The translations under genes and the position numbers were made by a program. DNA of 64,000 bases from Comamonas sp. Y33R10-2 (GTDB taxonomy: Bacteria > Pseudomonadota > Gammaproteobacteria > Burkholderiales > Burkholderiaceae_C): assembly GCF_019355935.1 (NCBI RefSeq), contig NZ_CP079925.1:2480001-2544000 (forward strand), written 5' to 3'. Below, one piece after another: positions 9,923-19,079 of this stretch. Position 1 is the first letter of the stretch, and each line of letters begins with the position of its first letter. The notes below the pieces were generated by a model. The model was not told the DNA's origin, did not search any database, and worked only from the letters and a program-made list of their open reading frames with translations.

Positions 9923-10477
9923 TTAACGCGCATCCAGCGCAGGGTAGCTGGCAGCAGCAGCTGGCAAGTTAGCAGCCTGCTCCGCTTGCGTATTGTTGCG
10001 TGCTGGGAACTTGGCCAACTGCGACTCGGTCGCTTCCAGCGGAGGAATCTTGGGAGTGCCCTTCATGCCCTTGAGGCTGGCCACAAACTCAGCTTCGGAA
10101 GGCATCTCATCGCCTTCGGCGCGCGCAAAACTGTCGCCATTAAAGTAGACGGTGAGCTTTCGAGTCTGCGGCTCCACGCCCGGGCGCTTGATTGTGAATA
10201 CATATTCCCAGCGATCGCCGTGGAATACGCTGGTCATCAAAGGTGTGCCCAAGATGTCACGAATCTGCTGACGACTCATGCCGGGCTGCAGTGCCTGAAC
10301 CTGTTCTTTAGACACAAAGTTGCCCTGAACCACATCCATTTTGTACGGCGTGATGACATTGGCGACACGATGGGCAGCGCCATCAATACTGTTGCAACCG
10401 GCCAGTGCCGCTGCGATTGCCAGCGTCAGAGTCAGAGCTGCGCGGCTACGGGCTTGAAGATGCATGGGTAATGGCAT
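9923..10477 (-). CDS. bamE: Outer-membrane assembly lipoprotein BamE (SmpA/OmlA)
   Basis: Small lipoprotein of the BAM complex that inserts beta-barrels into the outer membrane. A signal peptide ends in the lipobox ALAGC with Cys28, followed by [14 protein letters not shown] and [18 protein letters not shown], the BamE core, and [13 protein letters not shown]. The 184-residue length includes a C-terminal extension rich in Ala/Gln after about residue 130. Start 10477 or the Met four codons later is possible. It is divergent from fur, a conserved proteobacterial arrangement. Confidence 0.95.
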   Translation of the reverse strand: MPLPMHLQARSRAALTLTLAIAAALAGCNSIDGAAHRVANVITPYKMDVVQGNFVSKEQVQALQPGMSRQQIRDILGTPLMTSVFHGDRWEYVFTIKRPGVEPQTRKLTVYFNGDSFARAEGDEMPSEAEFVASLKGMKGTPKIPPLEATESQLAKFPARNNTQAEQAANLPAAAASYPALDAR

Positions 10478-10611
10478 ATGGATATGATCAGGTTCATTGT
10501 AGCGGTAGGTCCGGATGCACTTCAGGATTCCCTTTATCTACGTGTAAAGCTTCTCTACAAAAGCGTGCTTCCAGCCTTCTATGTGCCCGTAGTCCACCAA
10601 GAGAAAGACGC

Positions 10612-11037
10612 ATGAAAAATATTGATGAACTCAAAAGCACGGGCCTCAAAGCAACCCTGCCGCGCCTGAAAATTCTAGAAATCTTTCAGACGGGCGCACA
10701 GCGCCACATGACCGCAGAAGACGTGTTTCGCGTGCTGCTGGATGAGCGCTCGGACATTGGCTTGGCCACCGTCTACCGCGTGCTGACCCAGTTTGAGCAA
10801 GCTGGCATTTTGATCCGCAGCAATTTTGAAAGCGGCAAAGCCATCTACGAACTCGACGAAGGTCAACACCATGACCACTTCGTTTGCACCAGCTGCGGCA
10901 AGGTGGAAGAGTTCTACGACGCTGAAATCGAAAAGCGCCAGAACATGATCGCCCAAGAAAAGGGCTGGGTGATTCAGGATCACTCCATGGCCCTCTACGG
11001 CCAGTGCGCCGCATGCGCTACCCGCGCCAAAAAGTAA
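10612..11037 (+). CDS. fur: Ferric uptake regulator
   Basis: Iron-responsive repressor of 141 residues. The winged helix covers about residues 1-80 with recognition helix [16 protein letters not shown]; the regulatory metal site HHDHF (86-90) and structural zinc cysteines CTSC (92-95) and CAAC (132-135) are intact. The ORF extends upstream to 10405, but 10612 gives the family N-terminus [13 protein letters not shown] and has AGAGAAAG in front. The 134-bp bamE-fur gap must hold both promoters; I see no convincing Fur box in it. Confidence 0.97.
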   Translation: MKNIDELKSTGLKATLPRLKILEIFQTGAQRHMTAEDVFRVLLDERSDIGLATVYRVLTQFEQAGILIRSNFESGKAIYELDEGQHHDHFVCTSCGKVEEFYDAEIEKRQNMIAQEKGWVIQDHSMALYGQCAACATRAKK

Positions 11038-11052
11038 CTTTCACACCTTCTT

Positions 11053-11088
11053 AAAAAGGGCAGGGCATGCAAATGCCTTGCCCTTTTT
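11053..11088 (+). terminator. Terminator after fur
   Basis: AAAAAGGGCA-GGGCAT pairs with ATGCC-TTGCCCTTTTT around GCAA, with a G-T pair in the stem and a T5 tail, 16 bases after the fur stop. Confidence 0.9.
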
Positions 11089-11311
11089 ACGTTTGGGACA
11101 CATCTCTTTGTTCTGTGACTTTGATGTAGCGCCAATATTCAGCTTGACTGCTTAACAAAGGCGCGGATCAAGTTCATGGAACGGCCTATTGGTTTCTCAG
11201 TGCTGGACTCGCTGATCAAGCTAGGGGCAGGTAATCGGTGAGCAAATTGAGGTCAACGAAATAGCACTATTTCAGGGGGCCAGCATCCCCTGCATCAAGG
11301 CTGCTGCAGGT

Positions 11312-12271
11312 CTAAAACGACTCGCCCTTTTCCATGGCCCGGCGGTGGCGCAGTACAAACTCTTGGTAGGTATCAATACCGCGCAACTGCAAGATAGCGT
11401 TGCGCACAGCGGCTTCCACCAGTACAGCGATATTTCGGCCAGCCACCACCTGAATCACCACCTTGCGCACGGGAACACCCAGCACATCCTGAATTAGAGG
11501 TTCAGCCGGCAGGCGCTCGTACTCGCGCTCCATGGTTTCTCTGCGCACCAAATGCACAATGAGCTTGAGGCGCATCTTGCGGCGCACCGCTGTTTCGCCA
11601 AAGATGGAGCGAATATCCAGCAAGCCAATCCCGCGTACCTCCAGCAGGTTCTGCAACAGTTCAGGGCACTTGCCTTCAATCGTGGTCTGGTTGATGCGGT
11701 ACAGGTCCACGGCATCATCCGCCACCAAACCGTTGCCCCGCGTGACCAGCTCCAGCCCCAGCTCACTCTTGCCAAGACCTGATTCGCCGGTAATCAACAC
11801 GCCCATGCCCAGAATGTCCATGAACACACCGTGCATGGTGATGCGGTCGGCAAAGTGCTTGGACAGGTAAGCGCGCAGCACGTCGATGACGAAGGCAGAT
11901 TGCTCCTTGGTCGAGAACAGCGGGATATGCGATCGCTCGCACATGGCCAGCAGTTCGTCCGGCGCTTCTTGGCCATCGGCTAGCACCAACACCGGCGGCT
12001 CCAGCGTCACGATGCGCGCAATACGGCGTAAGCAATCCTGAGAAGTCGCATTGGTCAGGTAAGCAATTTCACGCTCGCCCAGCACCTGCAGCCGATAAGG
12101 GTGGATGTAGTTGAGATACCCTACCAAGTCTGCGCCTGAGCGGGCCGAACGCACGGCCATCTCGTCAAAGCGGCGTTCAGAGGCACCAAGCCCCGCCACC
12201 CATTGCCAGCGCAGGCTGGAGTTGCGAAATGCCTCGAACAATACGTCCGCACTGATGGCGCTGGGTCTCAT
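11312..12271 (-). CDS. hprK: HPr kinase/phosphorylase
   Basis: Bifunctional enzyme that phosphorylates and dephosphorylates a serine of the PTS phosphocarrier HPr. The 319-residue protein has the Walker A loop GESGLGKS (162-169) and the family signature EVRGIGLLD (211-219), with the His in MHGVF (147) ahead of the P-loop. It is last in hpf-ptsN-hprK, with 35 bases after ptsN. In this order of bacteria the genes form a regulatory PTS controlling carbon/nitrogen responses rather than sugar uptake. The rapZ gene often found next is not present here. Confidence 0.96.
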   Translation of the reverse strand: MRPSAISADVLFEAFRNSSLRWQWVAGLGASERRFDEMAVRSARSGADLVGYLNYIHPYRLQVLGEREIAYLTNATSQDCLRRIARIVTLEPPVLVLADGQEAPDELLAMCERSHIPLFSTKEQSAFVIDVLRAYLSKHFADRITMHGVFMDILGMGVLITGESGLGKSELGLELVTRGNGLVADDAVDLYRINQTTIEGKCPELLQNLLEVRGIGLLDIRSIFGETAVRRKMRLKLIVHLVRRETMEREYERLPAEPLIQDVLGVPVRKVVIQVVAGRNIAVLVEAAVRNAILQLRGIDTYQEFVLRHRRAMEKGESF

Positions 12272-12306
12272 GGCAAGGCCCTGTCAGTCAAAAGAAGGGG
12301 GAAGGC

Positions 12307-12780
12307 TTAGGCCTGAGAGACGACAGAAGACTGCCAGCTGTCGATCATGTCGTGCAGTTGCTGCGCATCCGTGGAAGACTTCAAGCGCTCGCGCAGCTGG
12401 CTGTCGCTGAGCAGCTCGGCAATCTCCGAGAGAATTTCTAGATGCTTTTGCGTCGCAGCTTCAGGCACCAGCAGAAAGATCAACAGGCCAACAGGCTGTT
12501 CATCAGGTGCATCAAAGCCAATGGGGTTAGCCAGTTGAAACACGGCAGCCATAGGGGCGGTGAGGCCCTTGATGCGACCGTGAGGAATGGCAACTCCGTG
12601 CCCAAGACCCGTGGAGCCCAGACGTTCGCGGGCGAACAGGCTATCAGTGATCAAGGCACGAGACAGACCATGCAAGCTCTCAAAGAGTAAACCCGCTTCT
12701 TCAAAAGCGCGTTTCTTGCTGGTGACATCAACGCTCACAAGCACTTGAGCGGGTGGGAGGATAGAAGCTAGGCGATTCAT
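12307..12780 (-). CDS. ptsN: PTS IIA-Ntr protein (nitrogen regulatory)
   Basis: Phosphoryl acceptor of the nitrogen-related PTS; it controls potassium transport and other targets by its phosphorylation state. The 157-residue domain carries the active-site His67 in LGHGVAIPHGRI. Start 12780 (MNRLASILPP) matches the family; the ORF's upstream 25 residues are not conserved. It lies between hpf and hprK on the same strand. Confidence 0.95.
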   Translation of the reverse strand: MNRLASILPPAQVLVSVDVTSKKRAFEEAGLLFESLHGLSRALITDSLFARERLGSTGLGHGVAIPHGRIKGLTAPMAAVFQLANPIGFDAPDEQPVGLLIFLLVPEAATQKHLEILSEIAELLSDSQLRERLKSSTDAQQLHDMIDSWQSSVVSQA

Positions 12781-12903
12781 GGTGTGATCAACAATTATGC
12801 ACCGCAGCGCTGAAAACCGTGGGGAAACCCTGATCACTATCAAAAACCGCCCCATAAAGAGGCGTAATTAACGTTGTAACAAGGCTACAGCCTTGCACCA
12901 AAT

Positions 12904-12928
12904 AGGCGCAAACGCTGAGTTTGCGCCT
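12904..12928 (-). terminator. Hairpin between hpf and ptsN (weak terminator or attenuator)
   Basis: AGGCGCAAAC (12904-12913) pairs perfectly with GTTTGCGCCT (12919-12928). The tail on the leftward transcript is only ATTTGG, so it may partly end hpf transcripts and lower ptsN-hprK expression. Confidence 0.55.
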
Positions 12929-12948
12929 CGCTTTCATCAAACTGACAA

Positions 12949-13296
12949 CTATGGCTGCACCACATCAATCGATTCCAAGCGTTTGGCAGTCGCTCGTGGA
13001 CCTTGCTGACGCGTCTTGTAGCGCAAGACAACGCGGTCAAGCTTATCCGCCAGAACATCCACTGCGGCATAAAGATCAGAGTGCTGAGTCTCGACAAACA
13101 AATCTTGCCCCTTCACTCGCACGGTGCAGCCGGCACGCTGTCTCTGGTCTTTTTCCTTTTGCTTACCCACAGAAAGAAGAACCTTGACATCAACCACTTG
13201 ATCGAAGTGCCGAAGAATGCGCTCAAGTTTGGCCATGACATAACTACGCAGCGAGGGAGTGACCTCTAGGTGATGGCCGCTAATCGTCAAATTCAT
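12949..13296 (-). CDS. hpf: Ribosome hibernation promoting factor
   Basis: A 115-residue short-type hibernation factor that stabilises inactive 100S ribosomes. [27 protein letters not shown] and the later [21 protein letters not shown] follow the family pattern. Start 13296 is chosen from the conserved MNLTISGHH start and AAGGAGTG ahead; the 55-residue upstream extension is unconserved. It heads the hpf-ptsN-hprK cluster. The rpoN gene that commonly precedes hpf in Proteobacteria is absent; purC lies divergently upstream instead. Confidence 0.95.
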   Translation of the reverse strand: MNLTISGHHLEVTPSLRSYVMAKLERILRHFDQVVDVKVLLSVGKQKEKDQRQRAGCTVRVKGQDLFVETQHSDLYAAVDVLADKLDRVVLRYKTRQQGPRATAKRLESIDVVQP

Positions 13297-13742
13297 AACA
13301 AAACACTCCTTAGCTCTCAGTGAAATCTCCGCGGTTTTACAGCCCTTGGTGGCTGTGCCGCAGCCTTGCAGTTCTGAATGCGCATTCGTCTTTGCGTGTG
13401 AATTCACTATGCTCTTAGCTGGTGCAAAGACCAAGAAAAAGTACAGATAGCGCAGTCGCACTTGGGGCCTTGTGCGTCAGTTTGATGACACTCTGTTTTG
13501 GCTACACAATAGATGGCTTTGCACCGCATACGAGGCAGCCCCCTTCATGCGCCAAAGCTTGTATCGCGGCAGACGAGCGCAGGCGAAGGCCATGAACCTC
13601 GAAATGCTTGCCTACGCCCGTAAAATCGCATTTTTTACGCAGCCGCTTATCGAGCCTGCGACGCTGGGTAGCCCTTGTGGCTCTCAGGCGCCTGCTGATC
13701 GACTTGCTCGCCTGAATTGCCTGACAGCCTTCAAACTCGACC
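13297..13742. other. 446-bp divergent intergenic region, hpf/purC
   Basis: No convincing gene. Two open frames here (plus 13472-13840 and minus 13502-13822) have unlikely composition and one runs into purC. The segment must hold the hpf and purC promoters, but I cannot assign boxes and see no sigma-54 motif in front of hpf. Confidence 0.5.
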
Positions 13743-14663
13743 ATGACCACCTTGCCTTCTGCCCTGCACACTTCCAACATCGCCTCGCTGCCTTTGCTCG
13801 CACGTGGCAAGGTCCGCGACAACTACGCCGTGGGCGATGACCGCATCCTGATGGTTGCGTCTGACCGTCTGTCTGCCTTTGACGTGATCATGGGCGAGCC
13901 CATCCCCGGCAAGGGCGTGCTGCTGACACAGATGGCCTTGTTTTGGTTCGACAAGCTCAGCCATATCTGCCCTAACCACCTGACGGGCGAAGCCCCTGAG
14001 TCCGTAGTCAAGCCTGAAGAAGTCAAGCAAGTCGAAGGCCGCTCCATGCTGGTCAAGCGCCTCAAGCCCATCATGATTGAGGCCGTGGTGCGCGGTTATT
14101 TGGCCGGCAGCGGCTGGCAAGAGTACAAGACCTCGCAAGCCGTGTGCGGCGTGAAGCTGCCCGCTGGCCTGACCAACGCAGCCAAGCTGCCAGAACCTAT
14201 CTATACCCCAGCCGCCAAGGCCGAGATGGGTGACCACGACGAAAACATTACTTACGAGCGCACCGTGGAAATGGTGGGCGAGCCGTTGGCAGTCCAAATT
14301 CGCGACACTGCTATTCGTCTGTACAAGGAAGCGTCTGAAATTGCGCTGACCAAGGGAATGATCATTGCTGACACCAAGTTCGAGTTCGGCCTGACCACAG
14401 ACGGCCAACTGGTTCTGATGGACGAAGTGCTGACCCCCGACAGCTCGCGCTACTGGCCTGTGGAAGGCTATGCCGAAGCACTGGCCGCTGGCGAAAACCC
14501 TCCCAGCTACGACAAGCAGTTTGTGCGCGATTGGCTGGAGCAAGCCAAGGTGAACGGCAAGCTGTGGGACAAGACAGCCCCGTCGCCCCGTCTGCCTAAG
14601 GAAGTGACCGACAAGACCGCCGCTAAGTACCGCGAAGCGCTGGAACGCTTGACTGCTGCCTAA
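13743..14663 (+). CDS. purC: Phosphoribosylaminoimidazole-succinocarboxamide synthase
   Basis: Purine biosynthesis step 7, joining aspartate to CAIR with ATP. At 306 residues it is of the longer SAICAR synthetase type. [32 protein letters not shown] near the N-terminus and [17 protein letters not shown] near residue 222 are the family signatures. No clear ribosome-binding site is visible before the ATG. A perfect terminator follows. The purB gene is about 38 kb away in this window. Confidence 0.97.
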   Translation: MTTLPSALHTSNIASLPLLARGKVRDNYAVGDDRILMVASDRLSAFDVIMGEPIPGKGVLLTQMALFWFDKLSHICPNHLTGEAPESVVKPEEVKQVEGRSMLVKRLKPIMIEAVVRGYLAGSGWQEYKTSQAVCGVKLPAGLTNAAKLPEPIYTPAAKAEMGDHDENITYERTVEMVGEPLAVQIRDTAIRLYKEASEIALTKGMIIADTKFEFGLTTDGQLVLMDEVLTPDSSRYWPVEGYAEALAAGENPPSYDKQFVRDWLEQAKVNGKLWDKTAPSPRLPKEVTDKTAAKYREALERLTAA

Positions 14664-14680
14664 GCAATCAAACGCTAAAC

Positions 14681-14722
14681 AAAGAATGGCCCCCGGATTT
14701 TTGTCCGGGGGCCATTCTTTTT
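14681..14722 (+). terminator. Strong terminator after purC
   Basis: A perfect 17-bp stem: 14681-14697 pairs with 14704-14720, core GGCCCCCGGA/TCCGGGGGCC, loop TTTTTG, T-rich tail. Confidence 0.95.
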
Positions 14723-14788
14723 TGATAGCTGCCAGTGCTTGCTGTATCTGTGCTAGAGGCCCAAAACACTCAAAATCAACAGCTATTC
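14723..14788 (+). repeat. Copy of the GATAGCT interspersed repeat
   Basis: TTGATAGCTGCCAGTGCTTGC ... GTGCTAGAGGCCCAAAACACTC ... ATCAACAGCTATT lies directly after the purC terminator. The TTGATAGCTG start and CAGCTAT end are inverted relative to one another, and similar TGATAGCT/AGCTATCA pieces recur between other genes in the window. Confidence 0.55.
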
Positions 14789-14862
14789 TGAAAGCCTGTC
14801 ACAGCGGCGTTGAGACTAGGCGCAGCCGTGCAGACAGTGGCAGCGCCGCTGTGGCGGGTGAA

Positions 14863-15348
14863 TCAATGGTGGTGGCCGTGGCCGCCGTGCACATGCTTGT
14901 GGGCAATTTCTTCTTCAGTAGCCGCACGCACTTCATTGACCACAGCGCTAAAGCGCAGAGCCAGACCTGCCAGAGGATGGTTGCCATCCAAATGCACCAC
15001 GGGGCCCTTGATCTTCACGACATTGAAAATTTGGGGCTCGCCCTGTTCATTGGCACCGCGCAGTTGGCCCCCCACCTTCACACCCGCAGGGAACTCGCCC
15101 TTGGGGATGGTACGCAGCAAGCTCTCGTCGCGGGCGCCAAAAGCGTCTTCCACGGGAAGATCCACAGTCACGGTATCGCCCTTTTGCTTGCCGTCCAAGG
15201 CAGCTTCGACCTTGGCAAAGATGTTGTCATAGCCGCCGTGCAAGAAGGCAACATCGCCCTTGTCCAGCAGCTTGACGGCCACGCCGCCCGCGAGCAGCTC
15301 GTGAATCTTGTAATTGATGGTGACAGCAGTGTCTTTAGTAATGTTCAT
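14863..15348 (-). CDS. slyD: FKBP-type peptidyl-prolyl isomerase SlyD
   Basis: A 161-residue cytosolic proline isomerase and metallochaperone. The FKBP domain is split by the insert-in-flap chaperone domain (about residues 66-125), as in SlyD. The C-terminus ends in a histidine-rich metal-binding tail, HKHVHGGHGHHH, which in SlyD proteins binds nickel and supports hydrogenase/urease maturation. Start 15348 (MNITKDTAV) is preferred over 15366, since six upstream residues are not conserved. Confidence 0.94.
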   Translation of the reverse strand: MNITKDTAVTINYKIHELLAGGVAVKLLDKGDVAFLHGGYDNIFAKVEAALDGKQKGDTVTVDLPVEDAFGARDESLLRTIPKGEFPAGVKVGGQLRGANEQGEPQIFNVVKIKGPVVHLDGNHPLAGLALRFSAVVNEVRAATEEEIAHKHVHGGHGHHH

Positions 15349-15471
15349 GGCTTGGCGTATGGTCAAAACAAAGCCGCCACGGCTCCCTAAGGTCGTGGCG
15401 GAAGTGAACGTGTTGACGTTCTAAACACACATTGTGGCAGCGTTTAAACAACCGCCACAGGGTGCGCGTTT

Positions 15472-16527
15472 TCAGGCAGCTGTCGCTACAGGCGGCAAAT
15501 CGTCCACGGTCGCACCGGGGTAGCGGGCAAAACGACGATTCTCAGCGCCATGCACCGGATCGTTGTCCTTCCAGGGCCAGCCGCCGAACTGGGTGCGGCG
15601 GTAGTCCTGAATGGCCTGCATGATCTCTTGCTGCGTGTTCATCACAAAGGGGCCGTACTGCGACACGGTCTCGCCAATGGGCTTGCCCTGCAGCAGCACC
15701 AACTCCACGGTCTCATCGCCGGTGTTGACCAGCTCCACATCGTTTTGCGCATCAATGTGCATGGCCAGGTGCTGCTTCACGGCTTCGCCGCCCACAGACA
15801 TGCTCTTGCCCATAAAGAAGTAGAGCATGCGATGGGTTTCAGAGCCTGTGGCCTTGGGCATGGTCCAGCGCGCGCCGGGCTCCAACTCCAAAGTCCAGAT
15901 AGCCACATCGCTACCCACCTGCGAAGCCCATGACTCTGGGGGCGGTGGCAGGGCTTTATCCGCACCTTGCACCGCACCCGCAATCACGGTTACCGCCGTC
16001 TTTTTCCCGGCTGCGTCGGTAAAGCTGACACGCGGAATCTGCTCGTTCCAGAACATGGTGAAGTGGGGCTCCACCATCTTGTTCCTGGCAGGCAGGTTCA
16101 GCCAGATCTGGAACAGCTCCAGCGGGTTGGGTTGGTCACTGTTGAGCAGCGGAAACATCTCTGAGTGCTGAATGCCTTTACCGGCGGTCAGCCACTGCAC
16201 ATCACCACCGCCAAAGCGGGCAGCCGCACCTAGCGAATCCGCATGGTCGATACGGCCCTTGCGCACCAGCGTCACAGTCTCAAAGCCGCGGTGCGGGTGG
16301 CCGGGAAAGCCCGGAACGCCATCACCGTGGTACATGGAAAAACCATCTTTGGCGCTGAAGTCGCTGCCCATCTCGCGGCCCTCAAACTCCACAGCCTGCA
16401 CGCCCATCTTGCCGTCGCTGGCAGGGTAGGTGTCATCGTGGTGAGCGCAGAACAGGAAAGGATCCAGACAAGGCCAGCGTGGGCCCAGTGGAGTGCTTTC
16501 GAGAATAGTTTTGCGAGTCGTGGTCAT
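15472..16527 (-). CDS. Pirin-family protein (second copy)
   Basis: A 351-residue bicupin. Metal ligands by family position are His77 and His79 (GHPHRGFETV), His121 and Glu123 (GIQHSEM). It is longer than the other two pirins in the window because of an N-terminal extension and a tail (residues 310-351) containing FGGWPWKDNDP. Function is unassigned beyond the family: a metal-dependent oxygenase or a redox-linked regulator. AGGAGA precedes the start on the minus strand. Confidence 0.9.
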   Translation of the reverse strand: MTTTRKTILESTPLGPRWPCLDPFLFCAHHDDTYPASDGKMGVQAVEFEGREMGSDFSAKDGFSMYHGDGVPGFPGHPHRGFETVTLVRKGRIDHADSLGAAARFGGGDVQWLTAGKGIQHSEMFPLLNSDQPNPLELFQIWLNLPARNKMVEPHFTMFWNEQIPRVSFTDAAGKKTAVTVIAGAVQGADKALPPPPESWASQVGSDVAIWTLELEPGARWTMPKATGSETHRMLYFFMGKSMSVGGEAVKQHLAMHIDAQNDVELVNTGDETVELVLLQGKPIGETVSQYGPFVMNTQQEIMQAIQDYRRTQFGGWPWKDNDPVHGAENRRFARYPGATVDDLPPVATAA

Positions 16528-16666
16528 GGAGTTCTCCTCTTGAGGGCCGCTGCCATCTGCAGAGCCTGAGTCTCAAAGATAAGGCCTAGCCACCTGATTG
16601 AAAGACATCACCGGCGGGACAATGTTTTCAGGTTTTGCAACAGCAACAATGCCCGCGCTGCAATGT

Positions 16667-17383
16667 TTAGTCACGAGGCGGCATGTTCAAGCCTTTTTGC
16701 ACGGCCGGTCGTGCCACAAAAGCCGCCAGCACGCGCTGCAGCTCGGGGAAGCTGCTCCAGCCCAGAAGCTCGGCTGCGTTGTAGCCCGTTTCCACCACCA
16801 TGTTGCGCACCCAGGGCCAGATGGCAATGTCCGCCAGCGTGATCTGCTCACCCATGATCCACTCGCGGCCCTGCATGCGCTGCTCCAGCACACCCAGCAG
16901 GCGCTTGGATTCGTTCACATAGCGGTCGCGAGGGCGCTTGTCCTCAAAGTCCTTGCCAGCGAACTTATGGAAGAAGCCCACCTGGCCAAACATGGGGCCA
17001 ACACCGCCCATCTGGAACATCAGCCACTGCAGGGTTTCATAGCGCGCAGCAGGGTCTGCAGGCAGCAGCGGGCTGCCGGTCTTTTCGGCCAGATAGATGA
17101 GGATGGCAGCCGACTCAAACAGCGCCAGCGGCTGACCGCCGGGGCCTTGCGGATCAATGATGGCGGGAATCTTGTTATTGGGGAAGCTGCCCACAAACTC
17201 GGGCGAGAGCTGGTCATTGGTCTGAAAGCTGACCAGATGGGCCTCGTAAGGCAGCTGCATTTCCTCCAGCGCGATCGACACTTTCACGCCGTTGGGCGTG
17301 GGCAACGAGTACAGCTGAATGCGCTCGGGATGCTGAGCTGGCCATTTGCGGGTGATGGAAAAGTCGGCGAGGTTGCGGGTCAT
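16667..17383 (-). CDS. Glutathione S-transferase, YfcG/YghU (nu-class) type
   Basis: A 238-residue cytosolic thioredoxin-fold protein. LYSLPTPNGVKVSIALEEM and FPNNKIPAIIDPQ (glutathione site) followed by LFESAAILIYLAEKTG match the YfcG/YghU group, which reduces disulfides using two glutathiones. The C-terminal domain has GEQITLADIAIWPWVRN. Start 17383 is chosen from AGGAGA just upstream; the longer frame adds 36 unconserved residues. Confidence 0.9.
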   Translation of the reverse strand: MTRNLADFSITRKWPAQHPERIQLYSLPTPNGVKVSIALEEMQLPYEAHLVSFQTNDQLSPEFVGSFPNNKIPAIIDPQGPGGQPLALFESAAILIYLAEKTGSPLLPADPAARYETLQWLMFQMGGVGPMFGQVGFFHKFAGKDFEDKRPRDRYVNESKRLLGVLEQRMQGREWIMGEQITLADIAIWPWVRNMVVETGYNAAELLGWSSFPELQRVLAAFVARPAVQKGLNMPPRD

Positions 17384-17515
17384 GCGGCGGTCTCCTGATA
17401 AATGCTTTGCCGCATCGTAACGGCAGGGCGCACTCAACGCAGCAGCTGCCAGAACTTCTGCATCGCGACACAGGTTTGGAGCCATTGCCAAGCCCCGCGC
17501 TAATCCACCCCATTA

Positions 17516-17556
17516 AAGACAAAGCCCGCAGGCAGGCCATGCGGGCTTATTTGTTC
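17516..17556. terminator. Terminator at the end of the DUF1439 lipoprotein gene
   Basis: AAGCCCGCA (17522-17530) pairs with TGCGGGCTT (17540-17548); T-rich sequence lies on both sides, so it can act in either direction. Confidence 0.7.
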
Positions 17557-17575
17557 ATGCGCTAGTTTTAAAGAC

Positions 17576-18151
17576 TCAGCGCTTGACGCCTTGTGGTGCT
17601 TTTTTCACCAGCGCCACCGTCAGGCCCTGCGCGGTGACGGTGATGGCGCCGGGTTCCATGCCCAGCGTATCCACCAGCGCCAAGTCTTGCTCTTGCAGCT
17701 GATAAAGCTCCACTTGCCCCAGCGCCTGCTCAGCCAAAGAAGAAATGTAAGTGCCCAGCATGTCGCTCAACGCGGGCGACAGGCCATCCATGCTCAGTTG
17801 ATTGACCTTGATTTGGTAAGCGCGCAGCGTGCGGTCTGCGGCCTCGTAGCGCAGAGCAAAGTTCACATCCAGCACGCCGCTAAAGCTCTGCTTGAGCACC
17901 TTGCCACTCAGCTCTACAGGAATCACAGCATTGAGCATATTGCTCTCAGGCCGCATGTTCAGCTGCGGCAGCTTCAGATCGAGATGCAGCAGACCCGCTA
18001 CCGGGTACTGCTTAGGGAAACGCTTGGCCAGCATTTCCTGCAGCTTTTGCTGACTCACACTTACGCTGCTGGGCACTGATTTTCCCGAGCAACCTGCAGC
18101 GACCATACTCAGGCCCATTGCTGCCATTAACCATGCGCGCCGATTCTTCAC
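17576..18151 (-). CDS. DUF1439 (YceB-like) lipoprotein
   Basis: Predicted lipoprotein of about 191 residues. With the GTG start at 18151 the product begins with a basic KNRRAW segment, a hydrophobic core and the lipobox MVAAGC, then mature SGKSVPSS. GGAG lies 10 bases before this GTG, whereas the 18208 ATG adds 19 residues with no clear site. The mature part has the DUF1439 pattern (SQQKLQEMLAKRFPKQYP, SGVLDVNFALRYEA) seen in E. coli YceB, a lipid-binding-like tubular fold. Its role is unknown. Confidence 0.82.
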   Translation of the reverse strand: MKNRRAWLMAAMGLSMVAAGCSGKSVPSSVSVSQQKLQEMLAKRFPKQYPVAGLLHLDLKLPQLNMRPESNMLNAVIPVELSGKVLKQSFSGVLDVNFALRYEAADRTLRAYQIKVNQLSMDGLSPALSDMLGTYISSLAEQALGQVELYQLQEQDLALVDTLGMEPGAITVTAQGLTVALVKKAPQGVKR

Positions 18152-18387
18152 GACTAACGAACTCCGTAAAACCTGATTCAAAATTGATTGAAGCGCCTGA
18201 AAAACCAAGACTTTACGCTATGGTTTTTGAATAAATCATTGTCGCTCTGCTTGATATTCCACAGAGTTTTAATGGGTGTTTAAAGCGCCCCATTAAGCGA
18301 CATCTGCAGGATGCAGGCAAACGCTTGTTATTCAACGCGCCAGCAGCGCGAAGGTTGACGCATGAGCCGCAAAACACTCCGTGCACA

Positions 18388-19056
18388 ATGATTGGCATGA
18401 CTGCTCACCCGACCCCCACCCATGAAGCCCTGACGGCAGCCGCCGCAGATACCGCTCTGCCCGACCTGGTTCTGACCCAGTGGTTTGGCAGCGCCAGGCC
18501 CAGCAACGCACAGGCTTTGGAACATAAAGCGCGCTGGTTCACCAAGTCCCCGGAGTTTGATAAAGAACTGCGCTCGCGCTTTGGCGTTGCGGTTGAAGCG
18601 GCTTTGGGCGGCGCCCTGCAGCATTGGTCTGCGCAAGGGCCTTGGCAGCATCTGGCACTGGTGGTTTTGCTCGATCAGTTCACGCGCAACATCTTTCGCA
18701 ACACGCCCAAAAGCTTTGCGGGCGACCCGCAGGCGCTGACGCTGGCCTTGCAAGCCATGGAGTCTGGTGCTGACCAGCAGTTGCCCGAGGTGATGCGCGT
18801 CTTCATGTACCTGCCGCTGGAGCATGCTGAAGACCCCGCCATGCAGCAGCGCTGTGTGGCGGTGTTTGATGCCATGCACCAAACTGCCACGGATGCTGAT
18901 TTGCGCGAGTATCTGGCCGGGTCGCTGGATTACGCCAAGCGCCATCAGGTGGTGATCGAGCAGTTCTGCCGCTTTCCGCACCGCAACGCGATTTTGGGCC
19001 GGACCAGCACGGCGCAAGAAGCTGCGTATCTGGCCCAGCCCGGCTCCGGCTTTTAA
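18388..19056 (+). CDS. DUF924-family protein
   Basis: Soluble all-helical protein of about 222 residues. LVLTQWFGSARPSN, KARWFTKSPEFDKELRSRF, VVLLDQFTRNIFRNTPKSFA and LPLEHAEDPAMQQRCV are typical of the DUF924 family, which folds like tetratricopeptide repeats. Biochemical function is unknown. Start is either 18388 or 18397; no strong ribosome-binding site separates them. It is convergent with the acyltransferase gene, 23 bases apart. Confidence 0.88.
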   Translation: MIGMTAHPTPTHEALTAAAADTALPDLVLTQWFGSARPSNAQALEHKARWFTKSPEFDKELRSRFGVAVEAALGGALQHWSAQGPWQHLALVVLLDQFTRNIFRNTPKSFAGDPQALTLALQAMESGADQQLPEVMRVFMYLPLEHAEDPAMQQRCVAVFDAMHQTATDADLREYLAGSLDYAKRHQVVIEQFCRFPHRNAILGRTSTAQEAAYLAQPGSGF

Positions 19057-19079
19057 CCCGCTTACGAGCCGCGCGTCGC

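Noticed and set aside
10478..10611. Fur box for autoregulation between bamE and fur
   Set aside because: Only weak ATGATC/TTCAT pieces; nothing close to the 19-bp consensus.
13472..13840. Open frame in the hpf-purC gap
   Set aside because: Overlaps purC in another frame, unlikely composition, no ribosome-binding site.
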